From NCBI GenBank assembly GCA_002778195.1, contig PCDI01000002.1:4105234-4169233 (forward strand): a DNA stretch of 64,000 bases, written 5' to 3'. Position 1 is the stretch's first letter. Each line of letters opens with the position of its first letter. The notes below the pieces were generated by a model. The model did no database searches. It saw only the letters and a list, made by a program, of their open reading frames with translations, and was not told where the DNA came from. The position numbers and the translations under genes were made by a program. Origin of the DNA: Raffaelea ambrosiae (Eukaryota; Ascomycota; Sordariomycetes; Ophiostomatales; Ophiostomataceae). Of this stretch, positions 10,194 to 22,115 are shown piece after piece.

Positions 10194-10414
10194 CACGTGT
10201 GTTGGGTGCGTCACGTGGCTGCCAGACCGCTCGCCCCACCCTTGTTAAAAATTGGGTGTCGATTGGGGTTCTTTTCGGCTGTTCCCCGCCAATTTTTTTT
10301 ACACGGCAGAATTTTGAATTTTTTTTTAGTGCCTTTTTTTTTTTTTTTTTTTNACGTGGCTTGCGCCGTCGCAACAAATCCACGACCCCTTCCACAGCTC
10401 GCCATTGCCACGTG
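10194..10414. promoter_or_regulatory. Three CACGTG E-boxes upstream of NOG1
   Basis: CACGTG occurs at 10194-10199, 10212-10217 and 10409-10414, the last ending 49 bases before the NOG1 ATG. The first partly overlaps the palindrome GTGTTAACAC at 10188-10197. CACGTG is the core site for bHLH factors such as Cbf1; assignment to a specific factor is inference. Confidence 0.5.
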
Positions 10415-10463
10415 AACGATCACGAACGGAACTGCCAGAACCCCCCCCGCCAGAACCGAAACA

Positions 10464-12722
10464 ATGAAGAGCTCGTGGAAGGACATCCCGCCGGTGCCGA
10501 CGGACAAGGAGTTCGTCGACATTGTGCTCTCGTCGACGCAGCGCCGGCTGCCCACACAAATTCGAGCCGGCTTCAAGATCTCACGAATTCGGGCCTTCTA
10601 CACCCGCAAGGTCAAGTTCACCGCCGAGGGCTTCGCCGAGAAGCTGAATGCCATTCTGATGGCCTTCCCGAAGATGGATCAGCTGCATCCGTTCTGTACG
10701 TTTTCTTCTCTCGCCCTGGCGGCCGGGTCGCCCCGAATCCAGCATCCTTTTTCGGGGGACGATGCTATTCGAGATCGACCTTGCTGCAAACTGGTTCTTT
10801 ATATTTGCCTGCTTCCCATGTTCTAACTCCCCCTCTTCACAGATGCCCAACTGTTCAACACTCTCTACGACAAGGACCACTACAAGATTGCGCTGTCGCA
10901 CCTGTCCGGCGCCAAAAACACCATCGAGACCATTGCTCGCGACTACGTCCGCCTGCTCAAGTATGCCCAGTCGCTCTACCAGGCCAAGTCGCTGAAGCGC
11001 GCCGCTCTCGGCCGCATGGCCACCCTGATGCACCGCCTGCGGGATCCCCTGTCGTACCTGGAGGAGGTGCGCCAGCACATTGGCCGTCTGCCGTCCATCG
11101 ACCCGGACACGCGCACGCTGCTCGTCTTTGGCGTGCCCAACACCGGCAAGTCCAGCTTTGTGCGCAGCGTCAGCCGCACCGACACCCCCGTCGACTCGTA
11201 CGCTTTCACCACCAAGAGCCTGTTCTGCGGCCACTTCGACTTTGACTACCTGCGCTTCCAGGTCATCGACACGCCCGGTGTCGTGGAGAAGCCCATGTCG
11301 GAGATGACGACCATTGAGCAGCAGTCCCTGCTCGCTCTGGCCCATCTCAAGTGCGCCATTCTCTTCTTTGTCGACCCCTCCGAGCAGTGTGGCTACACTC
11401 TGGATGCCCAGTGCGCTCTGCTCAAGAACATTGGCGAGAGCTTCAAAGACAAGCCCGTCTACCTCGTCAGCAACAAGTCCGACATTGCTCGTCTGCAGGA
11501 CCTCGAGACGGAGCCCCGCGAGAAGCTCGAGGCGCTGGCCAAGGCATCCCGCGTCGTCCAGACCTTTGAGGCGTCTTGCCAGACGGGCGACGGCATCCAC
11601 CAGATCAAGGATGTCGTCTGCCGCCGTCTGATTGCCGACCGTGTCGCCAACAAGCTCGCCGCCGTCTCGGCCCGGGCCCACAAGGACGACTCCCGTGGCG
11701 AGAACATCCTGCGGCGCATTCACGTGGCTCGGCCGCTGGGCCCGACCAACGGCGGTGACAACGACGACGAGCCGGTTCCGCTGCGCCCGACGTTTGTGCC
11801 CGAGGGCGCCAAGGACCGGATGAAGCCGGAGCGCACGGAGCGCGACATTGAAGAGGAGCAGGGCGGGCCGGGTGTCTACAACTTTGACCTGCAGCGCGAC
11901 TACGTGGGCATCGACCCGGAGCACCAGCACGACAAGATGCCCGAGGTGTACAACGGGCTGAACGTGCTGGACTTTTACAGCCCGGATATTGTGAAGAAGA
12001 TGGAGGAGCTCGAGGCCGAGGAGGCGCGCTTGGTGGCCGAGGGCTACTACGACTCGACCGACGAGGAGGACGCCGCCCAGGGCCTGGACCTGGCCGAGGG
12101 CGAGAGCCTCCAGGACATCCTCGGCAAGGCCGAGGTGATCCGCGAGAAGCTTGCGCTGATCCGCAACGCGTCCAAGATGCGCAAGCGGTCGCTCAAGAAC
12201 AATGCGCTCATCCCGCGGTCGGCACTCTCCAAGGCGGCGGCGCGCAAGAACGCCGTGGCGGCGGCGCGCAGCATGGCCGGCAGCGACGACGAGTTCGACG
12301 ACGACAACGGCAGCGACGAGGACATGATGGACATCGACGAGGAGACCAGAGAGAGCAACGCGCGGGCGCGTGCCGACCAGGCACTGCGGGAGGTCAAGTC
12401 GGCCAAGATGAAGAAGCAGGCACAGAAGAAGATGAACCGCATGGCGCGGCAGGGCGAGGCCGACCGACACATTGCGCCGTCTCTTACGAAGCACTTGGTG
12501 AGTTTCCTCCTCTTCCTGTTCCGTGTTCTTCGAGAAACATTGCTTTTTTTTTTCTTTTTCTTTTTCTCTCTCTCCCCCCCCCCCCCCCCCCCCCCACCCC
12601 TTTCTTCCTTCATTTCCCCCGTTTCTTAATTTCCCCCGTGGAATGTCTCTCTCTCTTCGTGCATACTAATCGTTTCACAGTTGGTTGGCAAGCGTGGCAT
12701 TGGCAAGACCAACCGCAGATAA
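10464..12722 (+). CDS. NOG1: Nucleolar GTP-binding protein 1 (NOG1), 60S ribosome assembly GTPase
   Basis: Coding sequence join(10464..10695,10843..12497,12681..12722), 642 residues. NOG1 is an Obg-class GTPase that joins nucleolar pre-60S particles and leaves in the cytoplasm. The N-terminal helical domain (1 to about 165) precedes the GTPase domain: P-loop GVPNTGKSS at 174-182, DTPG for G3 and NKSD for G4. A conserved NOG C-terminal segment follows (from VKKMEELEAEEARL), then a charged tail ending KRGIGKTNRR. Intron 1 (147 nt) is GTACGT..CAG with CTAAC branch; intron 2 (183 nt) is GTGAGT..CAG with TACTAAT branch. Intron 2 contains 22 C in a row. Both joins keep frame, and exon 3 supplies only 13 residues, but these belong to the conserved basic end. 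Kozak context is good (ACAATGA). Confidence 0.96.
12574..12595 (+). repeat. Poly-C homopolymer inside NOG1 intron 2
   Basis: Run of 22 C after a T-rich tract, within the 183-nt second intron of NOG1. Probably length-variable and hard to sequence accurately. Confidence 0.85.
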
Positions 12723-13139
12723 AACGACCACAGGGAAAAAACCAAGGAAAACAACAAATCTACGCTACGGGTTCACGACATGCATATTCCTGCTATTTCT
12801 CTGTTGCTGCTCTTTTTTGGGGGTTTTTTTTTGTCCGCGTCGTTTGGTCTTCGCCTATCTGTAGTTGTCGTTCATCTTTGCATGGGTTTTTCAATGAGTT
12901 TTTGCTTTTTTCCCTCATGTCTACAGACACCAAAATCAAACCGTCTGTCGCACGATCATCCTTTCATCCTACCAACTTTTTTTATTCCTTTTCTCTTCGT
13001 TTCTTCGTCTTTTGCTTGGCACAAAACATGGGTTTGGGAATGACGAAAATTAAAGGGCGTTTCAGAAGAAGACAAAAATAAAACAGGTTCATATTATTTC
13101 AAATCATTTTAACGTTTTAAAGCATTTTTGAAGCAATTT

Positions 13140-13164
13140 TTGTTTTGTTTTGTTTTGTTTTGTT
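13140..13164. repeat. TTTTG pentanucleotide microsatellite
   Basis: About five perfect TTTTG units in intergenic DNA 420 bases downstream of NOG1. Confidence 0.85.
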
Positions 13165-13304
13165 GCCTCTTCTTCCCCGTAGCCTTCTACTCTTCTAACC
13201 CGTTTGATGTTTACGATCTGGACAACGTCTGGCTGATTCTGTACGACGTGTCGCTTCTTTGTTCCTGTCCGGGGACAAAGAGGACGTTGTAACAACGGCC
13301 GGGT

Positions 13305-13370
13305 GGCAATGGTCTGTGGCAATGGTCTGTGGCAATGGTCTGTGGCAACGGTCTGCGACGACGGTCTGTA
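13305..13370. repeat. 13-nt tandem repeat (GGCAATGGTCTGT)
   Basis: Three perfect copies of GGCAATGGTCTGT, then a diverged copy (GGCAACGGTCTGC) and a further GACGGTCTGT fragment. Non-coding minisatellite. Confidence 0.85.
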
Positions 13371-15889
13371 AAAGGGCCGCCAGGGGGAAACAGAACAAGA
13401 TGTCGTGCCATCGCCATCTAAGCGAGCAAACAAACGGGAGCACAGACGCGGTCTCGAGATAGTCCGAGGCCATCCGAACAACAAACAGCATGCATGCCCT
13501 GCCGGAAAGATGAATGCGTGGATGCACACAAGTCGGTGCTTGTCCACCATGATGATCATCCCGTATTCTATCCTACCTGTAGTTCTTCTCCACGTTCGTC
13601 ACCCCAGGGAACACAATACGATCTTTTGGAGGCTGTGCTGTTTCGTGTCCAGCATATCTACGGTGGTAAAGGTCATTGAAAGAAAGGGGCACGTGGGGAA
13701 GCTCACGTCCAGTGCAATTAAAAAGACCAAAGAGAGACCAAAAGTTGACCAACGTTGGCCAAAAGACCACAAGAGACCCCCCCGAGTCTCCAGCACGGCC
13801 AAGCCGCCCCGCTGACGAAACCAAAAGCTTATTGCTGATGTCAGAGTCAAGTCACCTGGATAGGGGGGATACCGTGGACGAATACGAGTTGATGGAACGG
13901 TGGAACGAGGCGATGGAACGAGGCAAAGGGTCGAAAGAAGGAGACCGAGGGAGACGAAGAGGTGTTGAAGTACTGGAGACTGGACGAAGAGCGAAGGGAT
14001 CGAGTAAAGGGGCAGAGCAAAAGGATTGCAAGTAACTACTATAGTAGTTAACAAGATAATCGTCAAAAGCGAGTCAAGTCAATAATAATAGCTAGTTGCT
14101 GCTCGTAAACATCAAGACATTGTTGTTGTGAAGATCGCTAGCATTGGAATGACAGGGCTAGCAGAAACAAAAGAAGAACAAAAGAAGCTTCTTCCTTCGT
14201 TTCTTTTCTGGATTCCTTCTTTGTTGTCTTGGTTCTTGGTTAATACAAGGTAGCAGTTGCTTGGCTCGGCTGGCGTCGTTTCGCGCCGGCTGCAGGCCTA
14301 TTAAACAGGCCCGCTGGCCGGATGCGATGACCTCATACTCCGCAACTCAGTGGCGGCAGCCGCTGTTTGCGCTGGCTGGAAGACAGGGCAGACAGGGAGA
14401 GGAAGCTTCGCCTGGGGGGTTTTGTGCAGGCTAGCGTCGAGGACAGGCTGCCAGCTTTCTGTAGCGGGCAACCTGGAGCACTTGCCTAAATGGGCACATC
14501 CGCCACCACCGAGTTTTCGAAAGTTCCCTGTTGCTCCCCCACAACTCCCTCTGCAAAACGACCCACTCTACCGCCCGGCAACAGCCCGCCATAGGCCACG
14601 GCAAACCCACCGTAAGATTCTTACTTTCCTTTCCCTGCCTCAACCATACGAAGTAGTAACTGCGAGCCGTAACTACTCTGTACATACTCGTTCGTAGTAG
14701 TATCAATGACGAACCGCTTCCCCATTGCTCGGGTCTTGGCATTTGCGCTCTACGAGTCAAAAGGAAAGAAGAGCTCGCCCAAGCTTTCCACCACACACGT
14801 GCACACACACACACCCACACCCACTATTGCAGCGCATGTTACTTAGCCGGGTCCATCCATCCAACCACCTTTTTGGTATCCCTTCTGCTGCCCACCTGTG
14901 GCCTTTTTTGGTGTCGTTCCCCTCTTCCTCTTTTGTGCTAGAACTCTGCCAGCCCTTTCCTGCTCTTGCCTGGTTCCGCCAGCCATGCCAAGACGCCGGC
15001 ACATTCTTCCCAACCATGACCAGGGTCGATGCATTACGCGCGCTCTGTCCGCGATGAGGCACAAGAGGATACATGGCAAGGTTACAAAGTAGTTGCTCCC
15101 TCACGGTCGTATTTGCGCCCTTTTTTCGGCAAGCTTGTTCTCGATGGTGTGTGCTAGCCCGCCGAGTCCCTGCAGGACGACCGTTGCTGTGCGTCTTTGT
15201 TCGTGGCCGTTCCTGCTGCGGTGTCTGCGGTGTCTGCGGTGATTGCGAGTGTGAGTGTCTGCGAGTGTCTGAAAGTGTCTGCAGGGACCCGGTTTCTTCT
15301 TCATGGTCTGGATATCCGCCGCACCAGCTGGCCCGATGTGGTGCAGCTCGGCATGCCGCTACTCAGGCCGCACAGCTGCTTTGTATGAAGTCATGCAGCT
15401 GAGAACAAGCTAAGAGCCATGCTACGCTGAATCTGCACCGTCCCAGGAGCGCACCTTCCTCGCTAGCACGGCATGGGGAATGCATGCATGGCCGGATACA
15501 GAAGGCACGCCCACTTCGTGCCTTCCTTCCCAGCCCAACCCCCTCCTCCCTCGCTCCTGCCAACTTTGCGGTCTGTCACTCCGTACCCGGCAAGGAAAGG
15601 CCGCGGTGTACTCGTTCTTGTGTAAGACAGCCCACAGTGTCGTAATTGGTGCATCCTGCTCGGCTCCATCCACAATGCAGACCAGACGAGGACGACAACC
15701 TCGTAATAAGCACACAGCAGCTTGTGTGTGTCCTGGTACAAGCTCCCCCCCCCTTCCCGGTCTCTAACACTCCTGGCACTGCTCCGCCGTTCGAAGTCTG
15801 GAAAGCAGCTTGTCGTCTCTGCCTCGTCACGTCCCCTCCCTTCGTGCGCTTCACATATCACGCACTGCTCCGCCGTTTTTTGTCTTGCA

Positions 15890-16035
15890 GCCACTGTCTC
15901 TCTCTCGCTGTCTCTCGTTCTGTCTCTCGTTCTGCCAGCCCTTCTCCAACTAAGCGCACTCGCTCACTGGCTCACGCGCTCTCGCTCGTCTTCCCTCGCT
16001 CACCCCCCCACCCTCGCCCTCGCCCTCGCCGACAT
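15890..16035 (+). promoter_or_regulatory. Pyrimidine-rich core promoter tract of GH76 gene
   Basis: CT-dominated strand with repeated TCTCTCGTTCTG and CCCTCGCC units, ending about 110 bases before the ATG at 16146. CT blocks upstream of start codons are common in highly expressed filamentous-fungal genes. The functional call is inferred from composition and position. Confidence 0.4.
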
Positions 16036-16145
16036 CCCATCGTCTGCTGGCCGGCCATGCTGAATTGATTACCTCCCTGCTCGCTTGACCGGCATCTCTC
16101 CCGCATCACCACCGCTCCCGACACACAAAACCGTCGTCTGACACC

Positions 16146-18411
16146 ATGCGGCTATTCACACACGCCCCGGTCCGGACCGGCCGGACACGGCGGTCCCTCG
16201 CCGACATGGTCCTGCCGCTCCTCATGCTGAGCTCTGTCGCCCAAGCCTACACTCTCGACACCGACGACGAAGGTAAGTCTCTGTTTTTCGTACTCTGCGA
16301 GCACTCTGCTCCTTGGCCTCCGCTGCCTTGATGCCGTCCCGGCTGACCGTCCAGAATCTGTCAAGAGCATTGCCGGCGACATGGCTGACGACATGATGTC
16401 GTTCTACACCGGCAACCAGCCCGGCCAGACACCCGGCCTGCTTCCGAGTCCATACTACTGTAAGCTTTGTTTGGATCCTCTTGCACCCTCCCAGTACTCT
16501 CCCGGTTGGGGACCCTTCCGGGACTCGCCCGGGCTCACCGGTCTAACTCTGTCTCCAGGGTGGGAAGCTGGCGCTCTGATGGGCGCCCTCATCGACTACT
16601 GGTACTACACCGGCAACACCAAGTACAACGACATCGCCACCCAGGGCCTGCTCTTCCAAGTCGGCCCCAACAACGACTATATGCCGCCCAACCAGACACT
16701 GACCGAGGGCAACGACGACCAGGGCTTCTGGGGCATGGCCGCCATGTCTGCGGCCGAGTATAACTTCCCCGACCCGCCGGCGGACAAGCCCCAGTGGCTG
16801 GCCCTGGCCCAGGCCGTCTTCAACACCCAGGCCGCCCGCTGGGACACGGGCCACTGCAACGGCGGCCTTCGCTGGCAGATCTTCACCTGGAACAACGGCT
16901 ACGACTACAAAAACTCGATCTCGCAGGCCTGTTTCTTCAACATTGCCGCCCGCCTCGCCCTCTACACCGGCAACCAAACCTACGCCGACTGGGCCGTCAA
17001 GACCTGGGACTGGATGCGCGGTGTCGGTCTGATCGACGACAAATACTACATCTATGACGGCGGCTACATCGGCAACAACTGCTCCACCTATACCCCCTAC
17101 CAGTTCTCCTACAACCCCGGCGCCTTTCTCCTGGGTGCCGCGGCCATGTACAACTACACCAGCCTCATCAACGACACCGCCGGCACCGCTGCCTGGCGCG
17201 AAAACGTCGACGGCCTCATCAACGGCACCCAGGTCTTCTTTACCGGTCCTAAGAGCAATATCATGACCGAGGTCGCTTGCGAGCCCGTCGACTTGTGCGA
17301 TCTCGACCAGCAGTCCTTCAAGGCCTATCTCAGCCGCTGGATGGCGGCCACCACCAAGTGGGCGCCCTGGACCACAAACCGCATTATGCCCTATCTCAAA
17401 GCGTCCGCTACCGCCGCCGCCAGCTTGTGTGTCGGCGGCAGCAACGGCCGCATGTGCGGCCTGAAATGGAACAACGGCACCTACGACGGCACCACCGGTG
17501 TCGGCCAGCAGATGGCAGCCATGGAGGTCACTCTAGCCAATATGATCCACACCGTGACCGCACCCGTGACCAACAACACGGGCGGCACTTCGCAGGGCGA
17601 CGCGGGTGCCGGCGGAGCCGACGTAGGCCGTACCGACCCCTACTCGGCCCTCGAATTCATGCGCCCCATCGGCGCCGGAGACCGTGCCGGTGCTGCCATT
17701 CTGACCGTTGTTGTTATCGCGAGCCTCCTGGCCGGCATCATCTACATGATTATCGACGAGACTGTCGAGATGACGCCCAAGGAGCGCATGAACGACTTTG
17801 TGTACACTGTTGGCCACGGCAGCAAAAAGATCACAAAGCAGATGACAGGACGTGGCGGGCCTGCTGACGGCCTCTTCGGCGCCGCCGGCATGTCAGAGAA
17901 GGGGAAGAGCAACGGACAGCCGGCCCGCGAGTCCTTCAAAGTTCTGAAGGTCGAGAAGCGTCCCGAGAGCGAATTATGTGCTGCATCCTTGGCCGGCAAC
18001 AGCGAAGAGATTTCATCCGTGACTGCCTCACCAACCCGTCAACGCCGCGCCCTCGTCCGCAGCTCGGGCAGCGGCACCCTCCCCCCCGATCTGGAAAAGG
18101 GACAGGACTGCGTTACCACGGTCGACACAGTCAGCAGTCAATCATCATCTATCGCCGCAAAACCCTTCACGCCTGCACATGTTCGCGGAAGCAGGAGCAT
18201 GAGCAGCGTCAGTGCCAGTGCCACTCCTGCTGCAGTGGCCAACAAGGAACACAGACGCAGCCACATGGCCCGCAGGTCGGATCCGGGACAGTTGCCACGG
18301 TTGTCGTCCCCCATACCCGAAGATTCTGTCACGGTTATGAGTGATCCGGCCGACCTGTCTGACACCAGGCACAATCGACGACGAAGCCTCTTGACGAAGT
18401 TTCGAAGTTGA
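16146..18411 (+). CDS. GH76 mannan endo-1,6-alpha-mannosidase (DFG5/DCW1 family) with membrane anchor and long tail
   Basis: Coding sequence join(16146..16272,16355..16459,16559..18411), 694 residues. DFG5/DCW1 proteins act at the cell surface and are needed to link GPI-proteins to wall glucan through their alpha-1,6-mannan-containing glycans. A signal sequence ends near VAQA (34). The GH76 domain runs from about 45 to 430, including the WWEAGA motif rebuilt across intron 2, the catalytic Asp pair in GNDDQGFWG, and many N-glycosylation sequons. Introns are 82 nt (GTAAGT) and 99 nt (CTAAC branch); both joins restore conserved residues. Instead of a C-terminal GPI signal there is a transmembrane helix at about 456-476 followed by about 218 Ser-, Arg- and Lys-rich residues, probably cytosolic. 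Substrate and catalytic activity are inferred from the family. Confidence 0.93.
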
Positions 18412-19332
18412 GATTTCGAACAGCGGGGGCAGAAAGAAAGAAAAACAGAAGACGCAACAAAAAAAAACCTACAGAAAAACCCACCCAGGTGGAAAATGCT
18501 CGGAAAGTAGCATAACCACGACACAAAGGTGTATATATATACCAATAACGTTTGCTGTATGAGCAAGGGCGGACACCCAAACCCCAGCAACATGCATCAT
18601 GCATCAAAGGTCAAGGATTATTAGGGATGCATCCAATCATAAAGGGAGTACGGAACAAAGCATCCCCGGAGGGTTTATTCATCAAAGGTCAGGACATTTG
18701 TATTTATGAGGCGCATGGGCGGAACATTGGGAACGACATCCATTTGCGTGCCATACCGGCGTTTTTGGTTGTTTCTTGGGTTGGTTGCTCTGGGTTTCAC
18801 GTTTTTTTTGTTTTGATCGTCTATCCACTTTGGTTCATGTTTAAGGGATACCTGGATGTGATTCCGATGCAGAACGAGGGAGCATATGTAGAAGAAAATG
18901 GCCAAAGAACCCACGGCTTTTAGTAAATACACGATGGCACAGTCTCGTTTTCAAGGTTGCTGCTCCTGCAGATGCGAAATCCTCGTTTACGAAACAGCAG
19001 TCGCTTCTCCGAACCCGGTATGAGTTGAAAACAATGTCATCTTTTTAATCCTGACTCGACTTTGTCGCGTCTTTCCTCTACCCATAGCTCTCTAAAGCCG
19101 TCCTCGAAAGTCTTTGACTTGGGGGGTTTTTTTTTTAAAGAAAATAGAAAATCAGAAAATCAGAAAATCGAAATAAAATCGGAAAAAAATCAAACCTGAA
19201 CCCCCTGTCTTTCGGTATATCCCATACATTATTTTTCTCGTGGTATCATAAAAAATCAAAGATATAAATCAAATAAAAAGAGAGGCGAACCCCCATGCCA
19301 TCTCCGTTGTCCCGACGCACGTTCGTGTTGCC
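18412..19332. other. Convergent intergenic region between GH76 and ASXH genes
   Basis: Two genes end towards each other. AT-rich 3' untranslated sequence with A-rich stretches (18420-18480, 19130-19270); no gene or RNA structure recognised. Confidence 0.6.
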
Positions 19333-20995
19333 TTACTCCCCTCCTTCGGTTGCAGCACTTGCACTCCTCGTCCGTAACCCTCTGCTTGGTGTCTTTCGGC
19401 GCTTTCTGGCCGGCTGCTTTTCGTGGTCGTCCAGACTGGCTCCGTTTCCATTGGCCTTGTGGTTGGTTCTGTCCTCTTGGTTGACCTCGTGGTTGACCTC
19501 CTGGTTCTCCCCTTGGCTGCTCTCTACCAGAGGAACTTCTCCGCCCTCGACTTTCGTCTCGCTGCCGGTCGCCGCACCTTTCCCTGCCGCTTCTTCTCGG
19601 TGGCCATTTTCCAAGTCTGGCTGATTCTCGTCGGCAGGTCCTTCTCCGTCGGAGGCCGTCTTGCTGTTGTCAGCACTACCGGCTTTCTCCTCTCTGGGCG
19701 CAGAATCTTCTTTGTCCTTCTTCTTGCTGGAGCCGTCGGTCTCACTTTGTTGTTGTTTTTCTTCCTGCTGGTCGTCTTTACCGTCTTGTCCATTGGTGGC
19801 CGCTGCGCCATTTTCGGCTGGCTGGACGGCCCGCATAGATGGGGGCTTGTATTCGTCGGGTAGCTCGACCTCCCAACTGGACTCAAACTCTTCGATGACG
19901 TAGTCATCAAAGACGCCCATTTTGCGCATCTCGTAGGCCTCATAAGCCTCCTCGAGCCATTCTTTGTCGTGGAAGCCTCCTTTCAGGTTGTTCTGGTACT
20001 GGGCACAGTCGTGGCGGAAATTGTCGTCATTCTTGAGTGATGGAATGTTGGGCCGTGCCTGGTCCGTACCGGGATCGAGAATGTGCTGGTCACCTGGAAA
20101 GAGAGACAGAATCTCTTTCTTCTCGTCCTGGGCCAACACACTCCACGCCCTTGGGTTGCACAGCAGAGCCTGGACCTTTGTGTTAACACGCACACTCTGG
20201 CCACAAGTGTCGCCAAGTCGGCATGGACGCCCCCCAAAACACTTACGCGAATGTCGTAGTTGATCAGGGGAGACCTGGTGCTCGTCAACACCGATTCGGT
20301 CTGCCATCTAGCAGCCTCTCGCTTGAGACGCTTCGCCACGGCCGCTGACGACGGAGATGCCTTCACTGGCGTCTTGTCTTCTACGACAGAGGCCGAGCGC
20401 TTCCGCGTGGACCTGCGCCCGGAGCGCGTGATGGTGATCTTGGGCGTGGCCGGCTCTGGTCCGTCTGTCAGACAACAAGAAGACAAAACTCGATACACAA
20501 AGGGACAGCATCCCATTCCTTCCTACCTTTCTTTGGCGGCGTACCATTCTTGGGGGCGGGGGTCTGGGCGCTCCGGGACCGTGTATGTTCGTAAGGGGCC
20601 ATTTCGGGCGGAGGGGGGCCGGGCTGCGCAACCCCGTCGACGCGATCGTCCACCTCCACCGACTCTGCTATTTGCGGTCGAGCTGGGGGCGCATCGTCGC
20701 CTTTGCCTGGCCTGTCTGGGATGGCTATATGGTCTTGATCTGGGTCTGGTTCTTGTGTGGCTGCAGTGGCGGCAGCAGCTTCTTGAGAGGGCCCTGCTTG
20801 AGAAGGCGAAGGAGAAGCGGCACGAGAAGACGCGAAGACGGGAGGAGATGGGATGTCAATGTCGTCGTAGGAAAAGGAGGCGTCGATGACGCTGGAGGGC
20901 GGAGGCGAAGACAAAGGAGAGGAGGAGTCCGTCATGTCTGCGCGGTCCATGCTGTTGGCAGGGCAAGCCGTGCCGATGACGAGGGCTGGCCGCAT
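19333..20995 (-). CDS. Asx homology (ASXH/DEUBAD) domain protein
   Basis: Coding sequence complement(join(19333..20169,20247..20464,20527..20995)), about 507 residues. The N-terminal third is Ser/Pro-rich and acidic, then a basic stretch (RSGRRSTRKRS), then the ASXH domain at about 213-330, and a long Glu/Gln/Lys-rich tail. In animals this domain (ASXL1-3, Asx) binds and activates the BAP1-type deubiquitinase for histone H2A. The first intron is 62 nt. For the second (GTAAGT donor at 20246) I chose the acceptor at 20170, because the join reads SPLINYDIRALLCNPRAW, which lines up with my recollection of the ASXL motif, gives a 77-nt intron, and places a TTAAC branch site about 13 nt before it. 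An acceptor at 20197 also keeps frame. Starts at 20950 and 20935 are alternatives. Confidence 0.78.
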
Positions 20996-21199
20996 GTTGA
21001 GAGCGGCGATGGTTGCGGCAGAGGGTTTGACGGAGCTCTTTGTTTCATGCTGTGTTCACTGCTGACGTGGAGCGTGTGGGCAAGAGAGCAGTCCAGAGGA
21101 CGCACAAAGAGGCACGGCCTCTGAATACGAAAGTGCGACCAGAGACAACAAAAAAAGGAACAAAAGGAAACGACGAAAAGAAGAGACGAGCGAGAAGTG

Positions 21200-21221
21200 A
21201 ATAAAATAAAATAAAATAAAA
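21200..21221. repeat. AAAAT pentanucleotide microsatellite
   Basis: About four AAAAT units, followed by AAGG-rich purine sequence, 205 bases upstream of the ASXH-gene start. Confidence 0.8.
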
Positions 21222-22114
21222 AGGAAGAGGCTGGGCGACAAAACAACGACTGTGAAGAATTGAGGCGGCAGAAAGAGAGATGAAAGGAAAGCGACAGTCG
21301 GCAGTCAATGGAGAGGACTGTGCCGAGCGCGTACGGCTTTTGGGAGATGCGCAGCTCAAAGGGTGTGAAAACGGGGCGTGAAACAGAAATGAAGGTGAAA
21401 AGATACAAAGAGAGGGCATCGCGATTGCCTGAAACCACCACATTTGGGGGGTAGCTTGCCAGAAAGTGGAGACTAACGGCCTCGAGCTAGCGCGCTGCTT
21501 TGCTTGCGGTCCGGCCGACACCCACAGCAAGGCTGACGTAGTTACATAGCAACTAGTTACATAGTGGTTGGCCCATCCCCTCTTCCCGCCGCAGAGTCTC
21601 TCTCGGCGCTGGAAGCTCAACTAGCCACAACGCGCCACAGCCAGCACAGGCGCGCGCGCGCCGCGGTTGGGCTGTTGGCCATGGCCCCGTTTGCACTAGG
21701 CTGGGCATCTAACCAGAAGTGGAGCCTCCTTCCTTTGGGGAGAGAGTTGGGGCCAGAATTCCCCTTTAACCAAACAAATAATAGAGAGGAAAATAAAAAA
21801 AAGCAAAACTGCCCCCCAACGGTCCAGGCCACCTAATAATACAATCACTACCAACGACGACCCAGGGGCAAGACCGCGATATCACAAACACACTTCTCAC
21901 ACATACGCGCGCGCGCAAAGCGAAAACCATCGACGGCCCCCCCTCTGCCCTCCCCCCCCCGTGGGTGACGACGACTTTGAAACGACTGCGCCGTGTGTAG
22001 CACTCTTTAAAAGCAGCAACCTGTCTCCCAAGGCAGAGAAGACGAACACGACCTCCTTAATCTTTTTTTTTCCAACAACCTTTACCTTTATTTCGAGCCA
22101 CGTCACCCACTCGG

Positions 22115-22115
22115 C

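Larger units (their letters stand above)
9194..10463. other. Divergent promoter region between PFK and NOG1
   Basis: Shared upstream region of two divergent genes. It holds purine-rich sequence (9360-9500), six TCGCTG hexamers (9693-9754), three CACGTG boxes (10194-10414), and a T-rich stretch containing the only ambiguous base of the window (N at 10353). I found no gene. Confidence 0.7.
12723..16145. other. 3.4 kb gene-poor region between NOG1 and GH76 gene
   Basis: No frame here has a recognisable domain, good coding bias or splice-joined extension. It contains a TTTTG pentamer repeat (13140-13164), a 13-nt tandem repeat (13305-13370), AT-rich sequence around 14040-14240, a short CA run (14800-14821), and a CT-rich stretch (15890-16035) that is typical of fungal core promoters just before the GH76 gene. 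A non-coding RNA cannot be excluded. Confidence 0.6.

Noticed and set aside
15646..16068. 140-codon plus-strand frame just before the GH76 gene
   Set aside because: Ser/Arg/Leu-rich translation of a CT-rich promoter tract, not conserved in character.
20170..20196. Nine extra residues (SVRVNTKVQ) in the ASXH protein from the upstream acceptor
   Set aside because: They would break the domain motif, and the resulting 50-nt intron lacks a good branch site; kept as an alternative only.
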